Shown here: positions 1 to 11,413 of the stretch, one piece after another | Layout: every line of letters begins with the position of its first letter | How positions within the stretch are numbered: the first letter of the stretch is position 1 | DNA from: Bos javanicus | Taxonomy: Eukaryota > Chordata > Mammalia > Artiodactyla > Bovidae | Assembly: GCF_032452875.1 (NCBI RefSeq) | Contig: NC_083875.1 | Location: 78,576,178-78,640,177 of the forward strand | Length of the DNA stretch: 64,000 nt | Reading direction: 5' to 3' | Notes under the pieces: generated by a model | The model's database searches: none | The model's input: only the letters and a program-made list of their open reading frames with translations | What the model was told of the DNA's origin: nothing | Position numbers and translations under genes: made by a program

Positions 1-1378
1 TGGAAAACTCAGCAGTGGCCACAGGACTGGAAAAAGGTCAGTCTTCATTCCAATCCCAAAGAAAGGCAATGCCAAAGAATGTTCAAACTACTGCACAATT
101 GCATTCATCTCACATGCTAGTAAAGTAATGCTCAAAATTCTCCAAGCTAGGGTTCAACAGTATGTGAACCATGAACTTCCAGATGTTCAAGCTGGTTTTA
201 AAAAAGGCAGAGGAACCAGAGATCAAATTGCCATCATCTGTTGGATCATCAAAAAGCAAGAGTATTCCAGAAAAACATCTACATCTGCTTTATTGACTGT
301 GCCAAAGCCTTTGACTATGTGGATCACAACAAACTGTGGAAAATTCTGAAAATAATGGGAATATCAGACCACCTGACCTGCCTCCTGAGAAATCTGTATG
401 CAGGTCAAGAAGCAACAGTTAGAACTGGATATGAAACAACAGACTGGTTCCAAATCGGGAGAGGAGTACATCAAGGCTGTATATTGTCACCCTGTTTATT
501 TAACTTATATGCAGAGTACATCATGCAAAAGCCTGGGCTGGATGAAACACAAGCTGGAATTAAGATTGCTGGGAGAAATATCAATGACTTCAGATATGCA
601 GATGACACCACCCTTATGGCAGAAAGTGAAGAGGAACTCAAAAGCCTCTTGATGAAAGTGAAAGAGGAGAGTGAAAAAGTTGGCTTAAAGCTCAACATTC
701 AGAAAACTAAGATCATGGCATCTGGTCCCATCACTTCATGGCAAATAGATGGGGAAACAATGGAAACAGTGTCAGACTTTATTTTTTGAGCTCCAAAATC
801 ACTGCAGATGGTGACTATACCATGAAATAAAAAGATGCTTGCTCCTTGGGAGAAAAGTTATGACCAACCTAGATAGCATATTAAAAAACAGAGACATTAC
901 TTTGCCACAAAGGTCCAACTAGTCAAAGCTAAGGTTTTTCCAGGAGTCATGTATGGTTGTGAGAGGTGGACTATAAAGAAAGCCGAGCACTGAAGAATTG
1001 ATGCTTTTGAACTGTAGTGTTGGAGAAGACTCTTGAGAATCCCTTGGACAACAAAGATATTCAACCTGTCCATCCTAAAGGAAATCAGTCCTGAATATTC
1101 ATTGGAAGGACTGATGCTGAAGCTGAAACTCCAATACTTTGGCCGCCTGATGCAAAGAACTAACTCGTTTGAAAAGACCCTGATGCTGGGAAAGATTGAA
1201 GGCAGAAGGAGAAGGGGATGACAGAGGGTGAGACGGTTAGATGGCATCACCAACTCCATGGACATGAGTTTGAGTAAACTCTGGGAGTTGGTGATGGACA
1301 GGGAAGCCTGGAGTGGTGCAGTCCATGGGGTTGTAAAGAGATGGACATGACTGAGCGACTGAACTGAGCTGAACTGAA
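1..1378 (+). mobile_element. BovB (RTE) LINE, 3' part, truncated by the window edge
   Basis: The window opens inside a BovB reverse-transcriptase region and runs to the 3' end, GACTGAGCGACTGAACTGA with a decayed pentamer tail near 1375. The first kilobase encodes RT fragments in two frames; the catalytic YADD codons are at 595-606. Stops and frameshifts, for example after 789 and near 905, make it non-coding. The same sequence recurs on both strands through the window. Confidence 0.93.
241..789 (+). pseudogene. BovB reverse transcriptase remnant (RT palm)
   Basis: A 182-codon frame holds the RT core: the FIDCAKAFDYVDHNKLW motif (box A, first catalytic Asp), a GVHQGCILSPCLFNLYAEYI segment (box B) and YADD (box C). 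The upstream RT fingers part is in another frame (128-349), so a frameshift separates them. No endonuclease domain is present and the 3' part is broken. A transposon fossil, not a host gene. Confidence 0.85.
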
Positions 1379-1959
1379 TAAATAATTAAAATAATATAGT
1401 GTATTAATAATAAAATAAATAATTTAAAATATTTATGCATGCATTATATGTATATTTATTAATAAAAATTGGGGAGATGGATTACTATTATCTTCCTAAT
1501 ATGATCACTAATAGTATTGGTAATATGTTAGTATTAGTCACAGTTATTAGTTACAGAGAACAGGCTATAGCCTGAACTGACAGGAACAACTCCCCAAATC
1601 ACACACAGACCTAGGCTTCCAAGGGAGCTTCCACATTTGCCATAGTCAGGAAGCAACAACATCTCCAGTCCCCTAGCTGCAAGGGAGTCCAGTCAGTAAA
1701 TTTGCTCACAGTCACTTGCAGTAAAGGAAGGTACACTGAGAAGCATTGGGATGGAAGTTGAGTCAACTGACCATAATATCAGCCCTCCTGGCAATGCATG
1801 AAATATGATAGCTACTTTACAGAGGTAACTAGAGGTCACACTTTATATGTGTGTCTTAAACAAGGAGATTGTCAGAGAGTGATCAAAGGGAAAACCCAAG
1901 CAATAGCAGAGAGTCGTGTCTTCTTCTAGGAGATAAATCTATCATAGTGGTCAGTGTAC
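1379..1959. other. Intergenic, no recognised feature
   Basis: An AT-rich start (1379-1480) is followed by unremarkable sequence. I see no gene, RNA gene or identifiable repeat. Confidence 0.5.
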
Positions 1960-2136
1960 TGTGGTCCTAATCCTGCCCATCACCTGTTTTAGCAAATAAA
2001 GTTTTATTGGAACACAGCCATCTCATTCATGTATGTGTTGTCTATGGCTACTTTCACACTTAATGACAGAACAGTGCTACAGAAACCTCAAGTATTTACT
2101 ATTTGGACCTTTATAGGAAAATTTGCCAACCCCTGG
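1960..2136 (-). mobile_element. hAT-type (Charlie/MER-like) DNA transposon fossil
   Basis: The motifs AAATAAAGTTTTATTGGAACACAGCC, GTCTATGGCTACTTTC and the end TTTGCCAACCCCTG match a widespread non-autonomous mammalian hAT element as I recall it. The terminal CCCCTG at 2130-2135 would be one inverted terminus. The exact family name is uncertain, and the strand is a convention. Confidence 0.6.
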
Positions 2137-3184
2137 TCTGATACAATCACATAGGTTTGGAAAAACCATTGGAATTAATACTTTGATTAGTGATTTTGAA
2201 AAATAATTGTTGATGAATTTTTATTTTTTAGTGTGCAGTGCACTGCTGAGCTCAGTATACCAAGACAGACACATACACACAGACACACAGACACAACCAA
2301 AATGAAACAAGAAACGCATATTCCCACAACTATTGAGCATCAAGCTGAGAAGTTTGAGAAGTTATATTTATGTTTTTATACAGGAATTCCCCATATTTGA
2401 TTTTATGGATAATTGGAAGGATCTTTTTAGCAGATCTGTATGATTTTTCCCAGGCAGATGTCTTCCATTTGTTCTATGAATTATGTGGCAAGTTAATAGT
2501 GATTCTGACAGCCTTTCTCACAATAAGATGTCAGAAATAACAAAGTGCATTGGGTGACTGTTATATGTGGATCAACAAAGGACAAGTTCATTGTCTCCTG
2601 TTGACTTAACATGACTTGTGTGATCACCTCATCTTTTATTGCTTTCTTGAACAGTAAGAATCTAAACAATTTTTAGCCACAGTGCTAACCTCCATCTGCT
2701 TTTGCCAAATTATTACAAGCTATGTTCCTTCTTTGCACTTTTGGAACAAGTAAGAAGTATAACTGATACCTTTAGGTGTGTGTGGACTTGGAACGTGCAT
2801 CCTATAATTTTTCACAAATTCCTTCAATTTTATGAGGCTGCATTTAACTCCTATTGAAAGCATTCTTACCATGGTCAGATGTTTACTGACTGGGAAGGAC
2901 TATGCAACACACAGATAAAACAGTAAGCAAAATTCCTGAGTATCTACAGCTTGTAAGACCCTTGTTTCTCACTCACAAGCCAGGATGCTTATTTCTCTCC
3001 TTAGGAGGACACTGGCAAATTTGGGAGTATACTCAATTCACAAATGTCTGGAGACTGTGCTACAAGCATGGAGTGTTGGTTGCCTGTGGGTAGAAACAAT
3101 TGGTGTTTTCTGTTTGGCCTACACCCTATGTCACATATTTAAAACAGCTTCTCAGTTTCTGAAGGACTGGAGCTTATTTCTTTT
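2137..3184. other. Intergenic, no gene; short AC-rich simple repeat
   Basis: A degenerate ACAC/ACAG tract lies at about 2260-2296. Nothing else here was recognised. Confidence 0.45.
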
Positions 3185-3460
3185 GCTGGCTGCTGCTGCT
3201 AAGTCGCTTCAGTCATGTCCGACTCTGTGCGACCCCATAGACGGCAGCCCAGCAGGCTCCCGTCCCTGGGATTCTCCAGGCAAGAACACGGGAGTGGGTT
3301 GCCATTTCCTTCTCCAGTGCATTAAAGTGAAAAGTGAAAGTGAAGTCGCTCAGTTGTGTCCAACTGTTTGTGACCCCATGGACTGCAGCCCATCAGGCTC
3401 CTCCATCCATGGGGTTTTCTAAGCAAGAGTACTGGAGTGGGGTGCCATCGCCTTCTCCGT
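3185..3460 (-). mobile_element. BovA2 SINE (dimer), minus orientation
   Basis: It reads GCTGCTGCTAAGTCGCTTCAG at the left and ends with CCATCGCCTTCTCC, the reverse complement of the dimeric BovA2 unit, with both BovA monomers joined by the AAAGTGAAAAGTGAAAGTG linker. Orientation is given relative to tRNA-headed Bov-tA. Confidence 0.92.
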
Positions 3461-3498
3461 TTGCTGGCAGTGCTATCTTATGAGTTGTCTTTCTGTTA

Positions 3499-3585
3499 TT
3501 GGGTTGGCCAAAAAATTCATTTGGGTTTTTTACTGTAAGATCTTACCAGAAAACCTGAATGAACTTTTTGGCCAACTCAACCCAA
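3499..3585. mobile_element. Mariner-type MITE with long inverted repeats
   Basis: An 87-bp near-palindrome starts TTGGGTTGGCCAAAAAATTC and ends GAACTTTTTGGCCAACTCAACCCAA. It is flanked on both sides by TA (3497-3498 and 3586-3587), the target-site duplication of Tc1/mariner elements. It matches the short ruminant mariner derivative I recall. RNA across it would fold into one long hairpin. Confidence 0.88.
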
Positions 3586-3587
3586 TA

Positions 3588-4390
3588 CTAATCCTTGTTA
3601 AATTCCTTTTGTATTCCAGTTTGATTCTTAAAGGGCCTCTCTGCCTACTGACTCATCCACTCTCCCCCAAAATGCAGGTCTTCATTGTGGTTGTTCTAAA
3701 TGGAGGACATGGGCAGCAAAGCAATGGACTGTCCCCCACCTCTTCATGCTGCAGGGGTTTCAGCCTTCTCTCAGGTGGTGACTTTGGCTTTTGTTTTCAG
3801 TGCTTGCAACTCTAACTTCTGTCTTCCAGGTGTCACATTATCTGTGATACTCTAGCAAAGAACTATCTTATATATTTACTTCATATCATTTTCATCCTTT
3901 TGTCTGTCTGCCTGTCCTTGTTTTCAGAATGCTACATCTAGGTAGATACCATCTGATGCTGTGCTTAGCATTTTTTGGAGTTTTCCTCTGCCCACTCTGG
4001 GAGAGTGATATTAACTTCTCTTATCTACACAAGTGGTATTTTAAGAGAAGGGCTTGTATTTAAAGTATGAATTTAAACTTGAGAGGGAGATTTGGGGGTA
4101 TGTTGGGATAGTGGTGAAAGGCACTCTGTGCTCAAATGAGCTTGAGTTTTCCAGTGAATGTGACTTTAGGAGCTGTTTCCATAATTGTGTTAAACCATGT
4201 TGTTGTGGGGTTAATATGGGAAAAGCTTTTGGGAGAGAGTTTAAAAGAAAGTTCAAAAATGAAAGATAAATTGGTCGAGGTGTGTTTGAGATCAAAGAAG
4301 CATTCAGGGTGTGGAGAAACTAATTTTCCTCAGAAAGCATGGATGAAGAATGAGATGGGGCTGATGACAAGGGTATCCAGGAGGTGCGGT
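3588..4390. other. Intergenic, no recognised feature
   Basis: Short open frames occur on both strands, but none shows a known domain or a repeat match. Confidence 0.45.
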
Positions 4391-4520
4391 GTGGCTCAGT
4401 GTAGAAAGCAAGGTCTTTGGAATCTAAAAGATGAATTTTGGTTCCACTCCAATTATTTGTATGATTTTGGTCAAGTTACTTCAAAACTTCCATTTCCCTA
4501 TTCATCAAAGAGGGAACACA
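4391..4520 (+). mobile_element. MIR SINE fossil
   Basis: The order GTGGCTCAGTGTAGAAAGC, GGTTCCACTCC, TGTATGATTTTGGTCAAGTTACTTC and a trailing CATTTCCCTATTCATCAAAG parallels the MIR consensus, including the core 'tgtgaccttgggcaagttactt' motif. It is old and diverged. Confidence 0.7.
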
Positions 4521-4682
4521 GGAATATCTATCTGGTAGCCATTTTGTCCCTTTCATGGGTCACAGCCTTGTCATAGCAAAGGGGTTTGTGTAACTCAATG
4601 AAGCTATGAACAATGTTGTTCAGGGCCACCCAAGACAGATGGGTCATAGTGAAGAGTTCTGACAAAATATGATCCACTGGAG

Positions 4683-4812
4683 GTGTGTGTGTGTGTTAGC
4701 CGCTCAGTCATGTCTGACTGTTTGCAATCCCATGGACTGTAGTCTGCCAGGCTCTTCTGTCTGTACAGTTCTCCTGGCAGGAACACTGGAGGGGGTTGCC
4801 ATTTCAGAAATG
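4683..4812 (-). mobile_element. BovA/Bov-tA SINE fragment, minus orientation
   Basis: GCCGCTCAGTCATGTCTGAC through CACTGGAGGGGGTTGCCATTTC matches one BovA monomer in reverse orientation. A short GT run precedes it, at the decayed tail. No tRNA head is present. Confidence 0.85.
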
Positions 4813-5082
4813 GCAATGCATTCCAGTATTCTTGCTGTGAGAATCCTATGAACAGTATGAAAAGGCAAAAAGATACGACATTGGAAGATAAGCCCCCAAG
4901 ATAAACGATGTCCAATTTGCTACTGGGGAAGAGGAGAGGGAAATTACTAATAGCTCCAGAAAGAATGAGGCTGCTGGGCCAAAGCAGAAATGAAGCAGCT
5001 GGTGGTGAAAGTAAAGTCTGATGCTGTAAAGAACAATATTGCCTAGGAGCCTGGAATGTTAGGTTCATGAATCAAGGTAAAT

Positions 5083-7915
5083 TGTTGTTCAACCACTAAG
5101 TCATGTCTGACTCTTTGTAACCCCATGAAGTGCAGCACGCCAGGCTTCCCTGTCTTTCATCATCTCCTGGATTTTGCTCAAACTCACCTTCATGGAGTCG
5201 TGATGTCATCTCATCGATCTCATCCCTGTTGCACCCTTCTCCTCCTGCCCTCAGTCTTTCCAATGAGTTAGCTTTGCACATCAGGTGACCAAAGTTTTGG
5301 AGTCTAAGCTTCAGCATCAGTCCTTCCAATGAATATTCAGGATTGATTTCCTTTAAGATTGACAGGTTTTATCTCCTTGCTATCCAAGGGACTCTCAAGA
5401 GTCTTCTCCAGCACCACAATTCAAAAACATCAATTCTTCAGTGCTCAGTCTTCTTTATGGTCCAGTTCTCACATCCATACATGACTACTGGAAAAACTAT
5501 GGCTTTGACTATATGGACCTTTGTTGGAAAAGTGATATCTTTTCTTTTTAATACCCTGTCTAGATTTGTTATAGCTTTCCTTCCAAGGAGCAAGCATCTT
5601 TTCATTTTGTGGCTGCAGTCACCATCTGTAGTGATTTTGGAGCGCAAGAAAATAAAATCTGTCACTATTTCCACTTTTTCCCCTTCTATTTGCCATGAAG
5701 TGATGGGACTGGATGTCATGATCTTCATTTTTTGAATGTTGAATTTTTAAGCCAGCTTTTTCACTTTCTTCTTTCACCCTTGTCAAGAGGCTCTTTATTT
5801 CCTCTTTACTTTCTGCCATTAGAGTGGTATCATCTGCATATTTGAGGTTGTTGGTATTTCTCCAGGCAATCTTAAATCCAGATTATGATTCATCCAGCCT
5901 GACATTACTCATGATATACTGTGCATAGAAGTTAAATAAGCAAGATGACAATATACAGCTTTGATGTACTCCTTTCCCAATTTTGAACCAGTCTGTTGTT
6001 CCATGTCCAGTTCTGTTGCTTCTTGACCCATATACAGGGTTTTCAGGAGACAGGTGAGGTAGTTTAGTATTCCCATCTCTTGAAGAATTTTCCACAGTTT
6101 GTTGTGATCCACACAGTCAAAGGCTTTAGTGTAGTCAATGAAGCAGAAATAGATGTTTTTCTGGAATTCCTTTGCTTTTTCTATTATCCAATGATGTTGG
6201 CAATTTGATTTCTGGTTTCTTTTTCCAAATCCTGTTTATACATCTGGATGGTCTCAGTTCATATACTATAGAAGTCTAACTTGAAAGATTTTGAGCATTA
6301 CCTTGCCAGCATGTTTGAACATTCTTTATCATTGCCTTTCTTTGGGATTGGAATGAAGACTGATCTTTTCCAGTCCTGTGGCCACTGTTGAGTTTTCTAA
6401 ATTTGCTGGCATGTTGAATGCAGCACTTTAACAGTGTTATCTTTTAGGATTTGAAATAGCTCATCTGGAATTCCATCACATCCACTAGCTTTTTTCATAG
6501 TAATCCTTCTTAAGATCCATTTGGCTTCATGATGTCTGGCTCTAGGTGAGTGACCATAACATCATAGTTATCTGGGTCATTATGATCTTTTTATACAGTT
6601 CTTCTGTGTATTCCTGCCACCTCTTCTTAATCTTTTCTTCTTCTATTAGGTCTTTGCCATTTCTGTTCTTTATTGTGCCCATTTTTGCATGGAATATTTC
6701 CTTAGTATGTTCAATTTTCTTGAGAAAATCTCTAGTCTTTCCCACTCTGTTGTTTTCCTCTATTCCTTTGCATTGTTCACTTAAGGCTTTCTTATTTCTT
6801 CTTGTTATTCTTTGGAGATCTACATTCAGTTGGGTATATCTTTTCCTTTCTCCTTTGCCTTTTGCTTATTTTCTTTTCTCAGCTATTTGTAAGGCCTCCT
6901 GAGACAAACACTTTCCCTTCTTGCAATTCTTTTACTTTGGGATGGTTTTGGTCACTGCCTCCTGTACAATGTTATGAACCTCTGTCCATATTTCTTCAGA
7001 CACTCTGTCTACCAGACCTAATCCCTTGAATCTATTTTTCACTTCCAGTGTATAATTGTAAGGGATTTGATTTAGGTCATACCTGAATGGCACCCCACTC
7101 CAGTACTCTTGCCTGGAAAATCCCATGGATGGAGGAGCCTGGTAGGCTGCAGTCCATGAGGTCTCTAAGAGTTGGACACATCTGAGTGACTTCGCTTTCA
7201 CTTTTCACTTTCATGCATTGGAGAAGGAAATGGCAACCCACTCCAGTGTTCTTGCCTGGAGAATCTCAGGGATGGGGGAGCCTGGTGGGCTGCCACCTAT
7301 GGGGTCATGCAGAGTTGGACATGACTGAAGCGACTTAGCAGCAGCAGCAGCATATTTGAATGGCCTAGCTGTTTTCCCTACTTTCTTCAATTTAAGCCTG
7401 AATTTTGCATTAAGGAACTAATGATCTTAGCCAGAGTCAGCTCCAGATTATATTTTTGCTGACTGTATAGAGCTTCTGCATCTATGACTGCAAAGAACAT
7501 GGTCAATCTGATTTCAGTATTGACCATCTGGTAACATCCATGTGTAGAGTCGTTTCTTGTGTTGTTGGAAATGTGTGCTTGCTATGGCCAGCATATTCTT
7601 TTGATAAAAGTCTGTTATATTTTAGCCTTCTTCATTTTGTACTCCAGGGCCAAACTTTCCTGTTACTCCTGTATCTCTTGGTTTACTTGCATTCCAAAGC
7701 CTGTAATGAAAAAGATATCATTTTTGCATGTTAGTTATAGAAGATCTTGTAGGTCTTCACAGAACCATTCAACTTCAGCTTCTTTGGCATTACTGGCTGG
7801 GGCATAGGCTGGAATTACTGTAATGTTGAGTGGTTTGCCTTGGTAATGAACTGAGATCATTCTGTCATTTTTGAGATAGCACCCATATATGATATTTCAG
7901 AGTCTTTTGTTAAAT
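5083..7915 (-). mobile_element. Long BovB LINE, minus strand, interrupted by a BovA2
   Basis: The 3' end is at 5083 (GTTGTTCAACCACTAAGTC...). Reading leftward in element terms, the RT region covers about 5430-6400 with RT fragments in several frames, followed by the linker. An endonuclease-coding stretch runs from about 7354 to 7915. It is one of the longest BovB copies in the window. A BovA2 SINE at 7091-7350 splits it. Frameshifts throughout make it dead. Confidence 0.9.
7091..7350 (+). mobile_element. BovA2 SINE inserted in the BovB
   Basis: A full dimer running from CACCCCACTCCAGTACTCTTG to the GCAGCAGCAGCAG tail. Direct repeats CATACCTGAATGG (7078-7090) and CATATTTGAATGG (7351-7363) flank it, a target duplication with two mismatches. 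Confidence 0.9.
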
Positions 7916-8120
7916 ATGTTAAAAGACGCTTGCTCCTTGGAAGAAAAGTTATGACCAATCTAGACAGCATATTAAAAAACAGACAGATTACTTTGCCAAC
8001 AAAGGTCAGTCTAGTCAAGCTATGGTTTTTCCAGTAGTCATGTATGGATGTGAGAGTTGGACTATAAAGAAATCTGAGCACTGAACAATTTATGTTTTTG
8101 AACTGTGGTGTTGAAGATTC
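7916..8120 (+). mobile_element. BovB fragment, left half of a copy split by L1
   Basis: Plus-oriented BovB sequence (AAAAGACGCTTGCTCCTTGG... to GAACTGTGGTGTTGAAGATTC) stops at the poly-T of the L1. The next BovB bases in consensus order (GGAGAAGACTCTTGAG) reappear at 17901, on the far side of the L1. Confidence 0.85.
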
Positions 8121-8498
8121 TTTTTTTTAAAATTTTAATTGGAGGCTAATTACTTTACAACATTGTGGTGGTTTTTGCCATACATTCACATGAATCAGCC
8201 ATGGGTGTACATGTGTTCCCCATCCTGACCCTTCCTCCCATCTCCCCCCCCCCCAACCCCCCCGCCATCCCATCCCTCAGGGTCATCCCAGTGCACCAAC
8301 CCTGAGCACCCTGTCTCATGCATCAAACCTGGACTGTTGATCTATTTCACATATGATAATATACATGTTTCAATGCTATTCTCTCAAATCATCCCACCCT
8401 AGCCTTCTCCCACAGTGTCCAACAGTCTGTTCTTTACATCTGTGTCTCTTTTGCTCTCTCGCATATAGGATCATCATTACCATCGTTCTAAATTCCAT

Positions 8499-8857
8499 CA
8501 GTTCAGTTCAGTCACTCAGTCATGTCCAACTCTTTGCAACTCCATGAATTGTAGCACGCCAGGCCTCCCTGTCCATCACCAACCCCAAGAGTTCACTCAA
8601 ACTCATGTCCATTGAGTTGGCGATGCCATCCAGCCATCTCATCCTCTGTCATCCCCTTTTCCTCCTCCCCCAAATCCCTCCCAGCATCAGAGTCTTTTCC
8701 AATGAGTCAACTCTTCGCATGGGCAAAGTACTGGAGTTTCAGCTTTAGCATCATTCCTTCCAAAGAACACCCAGGGCTGATCTCCTTTAGAATGGGCTGG
8801 TTGGATCTCCTTGCAGTCCAAGGGACTCTCAAGAGTCTTCTCCAACACCACAGTTCA
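8499..8857 (-). mobile_element. 5'-truncated BovB inserted in the L1 3'UTR
   Basis: The tail CAGTTCAGTTCAG at 8499 and body to 8857 are flanked by a perfect 9-bp target duplication, AAATTCCAT, at 8490-8498 and 8858-8866. L1 sequence continues on both sides, so this insertion is younger than the L1. Confidence 0.93.
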
Positions 8858-9946
8858 AAATTCCATATATATGCATTAATATACTGTATTGGTGTTTTTC
8901 TTTCTGACTTCACTCTGTATAATAGGCTCCAGTTTCATCCACCTCATTAGAACTGATTCAAATGCATTCTTTTTAATAGATGAGTAATATTCCATTGTGT
9001 GTATGTACCACAGCTCTCTTATCCATTTGTCTGCCACTGCACATCTAGGTTGCTTCCATGTCCTGGCTATTATAAACAGTGCTGCAATGAACATTGGGGT
9101 ACACGTGTCTCTTTCAATTCTGGCTTCCTTGGTGTGTATGCCCAGCAGTGGGATTGCTGGGTCATATGGCAGTTCTATTTCTAATTTTTTAAGGCATCTC
9201 CACACTTTTCTCTATAGTGGCTGTACTAGTTTGCATTCCCATTAACAGTGCAAGAGAGTTCCTTTTTCTCCATACCCTTTCCAGCATTTATTGTTTGTAG
9301 GCTTTTGGATAGCAGCCGTTCTGACCAGTGTGAGATGGTACCTCATTGTGGTTTTGATTTGCATTTGTCTGATAATGAGTGATGTTGAGCATCTTTTCAC
9401 GTGTTTATTAGCCATCTGTATGTCTTCTTTGAGAAATGTCTGTTTAGTTCTTTGGCCCATTTTTTTTTTTTTTAATTTGGGTCGCTTATTTTTCTGTAAT
9501 TGAGCTGCAGGTGTTGCATGTATATTTTTGAGACTAATTCTTTGTCAGTTGCTTCATTTGGTATTATTTTCTCCCATTCTGCAGGTTGTCTTTTCACCTT
9601 GTTTATAGCTTCCTTCATAGTGCAAAAGCTTTTAAGTTTAATTAGATCCCATTTGTTTATTTTTGCTTTTATTTCCATTACTCTGGGAGGTGGGTCATAG
9701 AGGATGCTGTTATGATTTACATCAGAGAGAGTTTTGCCTGTGTTTTCCTCTAGGAGTTTTATAGTTTCTGGTCTTACATTTAGATCTCGAATGAATTTTG
9801 AGTTTATTTTTGTGTATGGTGTTAGAAAATGTTCTAGTTTCATTCTTTTACAAGTGGTTGACCAGTTTTCCTAGCGCCACTTGTTAAAAGCATTGTCTTT
9901 TTTCCATTGTATATTCTTGCCTCCTTTGTCAAAGATAAGGTATCCA

Positions 9947-11413
9947 TCAGATCAGATCAGATCAATCGCTCAGTCATGTCTGACTCTTTGTGAACCCATG
10001 AATCGCAGCATGCCAGGCCTCCCTGTCCATCACCAACTCCAGGAGTTCACTCAGACTCACGTCCATCGAGTCAGTGATGCCATCCAGCCATCTCATCCTC
10101 TGTCGTCCCCTTCTCCTCCTGCCCCCAATCCCTCCTAGCATCAGAGTCTTTTCCAGTGAGTCAACTCTTTGCATGAGGTGGCCAAAGTACTGGAGTTTCA
10201 GCTTTAGCATCATTCCTTCCAAAGAAATCCCAGGGCTGATCTCCTTCAGAATGGACTGGTTGGATCTCCTTGCAGTCCAAGGGACTCTCAACAGTCTTCT
10301 CCAACACCACAGTTCAAAAGCATCAACTCTTCGGCACTCAGCCTTCTTCACAGTCCAACTCTCACATCCATACATGACCACAGGAAAAACCATAACCTTG
10401 ACTAGACGAACCTTTGTTGGCAAGGTAATGTCTCTGCTTTTCAATATGCTATCTAGGTTGGTCATAACTTTCCTTCCAAGGAGTAAGCGTCTTTTAATTT
10501 CATGGCTGCAGTCACTATCTGCAGTGATTTTGGAGCTCAAAAAATAAAGTCTGACACTGTTTCCACTGTTTCCCCATCTATTTCCCATGAAGTGGTGGGA
10601 CCGGATGCCATGATCTTCGTTTTCTGAATGTTGAGCTTTAAGCCAACTTTTCACTCTCCTCTTTCACTTTCATCAAGAGCCTTTTTAGTTCCTCTTCACT
10701 TTCTGCCATAAGGGTGGTGTCATCTGCATATCTGAGGTTATTGATATTTCTCCCGGCAATCTTGATTCCAGTTTGTGTTTCTTCCAGTCCAGCATTTCTC
10801 ATGATGTACTCTGCATATGAGTTAAATAAACAGGGTGACAATATATAGCCTTGACGAACTCCTTTTCCTATTTGGAACCAGTCTGTTGTTCATGTCCAGT
10901 TCTAATTGTTGCTTCCTGACCTGCATACAGATTTCTCAAGAGGCAGATCAGGTGGTCTGGTATTCCCATCTCTTGAAGAATTTTCCACAGTTTATTGTGA
11001 TCCACACAGTCAAAGGCTTTGGCATAGTCAATAAAGCAGAAATACATGTTTTTCTGGAACTCTCTTGCATTTTCCATGATCCAGCAGATGTTGGCAATTT
11101 GATCTCTGGTTCCTCTGCCTTTTCTAAAACCAGCTTGAACATCAGGAAGTTCATGGTTCACATATTGCTGAAGCCTGGCTTGGAGAATTTTGAGCATGAC
11201 TTTACTAGTGTGTGAGATGAGTGCAATTGTGCGGTAGTTTGAGCATTCTTTGGCATTGCCTTTCTTTGGGATTTGAATGAAAACTGACCTTTTCCAGTCC
11301 TGTGGCCACTGCTGAGTTTTCCAAATTTGCTGGCATATTGAGTGCAGCACTTTCACAGCATCATCTTTCAGGATTTGGAATAGCTCAGCTGGAATTCCAT
11401 CACCTCCACTAGC
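9947..11413 (-). mobile_element. 5'-truncated BovB inserted in L1 ORF2
   Basis: The pentamer tail (repeated CAGAT) at 9947 leads into about 1.47 kb of BovB including the RT region. L1 resumes at about 11414 with TATCTCTGGACTTTC. I see no clean target duplication. Compared with the bovine L1 sequence I recall, about 20 bases of L1 between the two flanks seem missing, suggesting a small target-site deletion. Confidence 0.9.
9974..11356 (-). pseudogene. BovB reverse transcriptase remnant in the nested copy
   Basis: Minus-strand frames at 10868-11356 (RT fingers, with the FIDYAKAFDCVDHNKLW box A), 10638-10841 (the YADD box) and 9974-10654 (thumb and C-terminal region, GCESWTVKKAE and LRVPWTARRSNQSILKEISP) together cover most of the RT domain, with two frameshifts between them. 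The endonuclease is missing because of 5' truncation. Confidence 0.82.

Noticed and set aside
5083..8120. Inverted BovB pieces (minus then plus) read as one element with a 5' inversion
   Set aside because: The plus piece repeats a part of BovB already present in the minus piece and continues on the other side of the L1, so it belongs to a separate copy.
8246..8264. C-rich run that might be a G-quadruplex regulatory site
   Set aside because: It lies in the 3'UTR of the bovine L1, where a C/G-rich patch is a normal element feature; no host gene is nearby.
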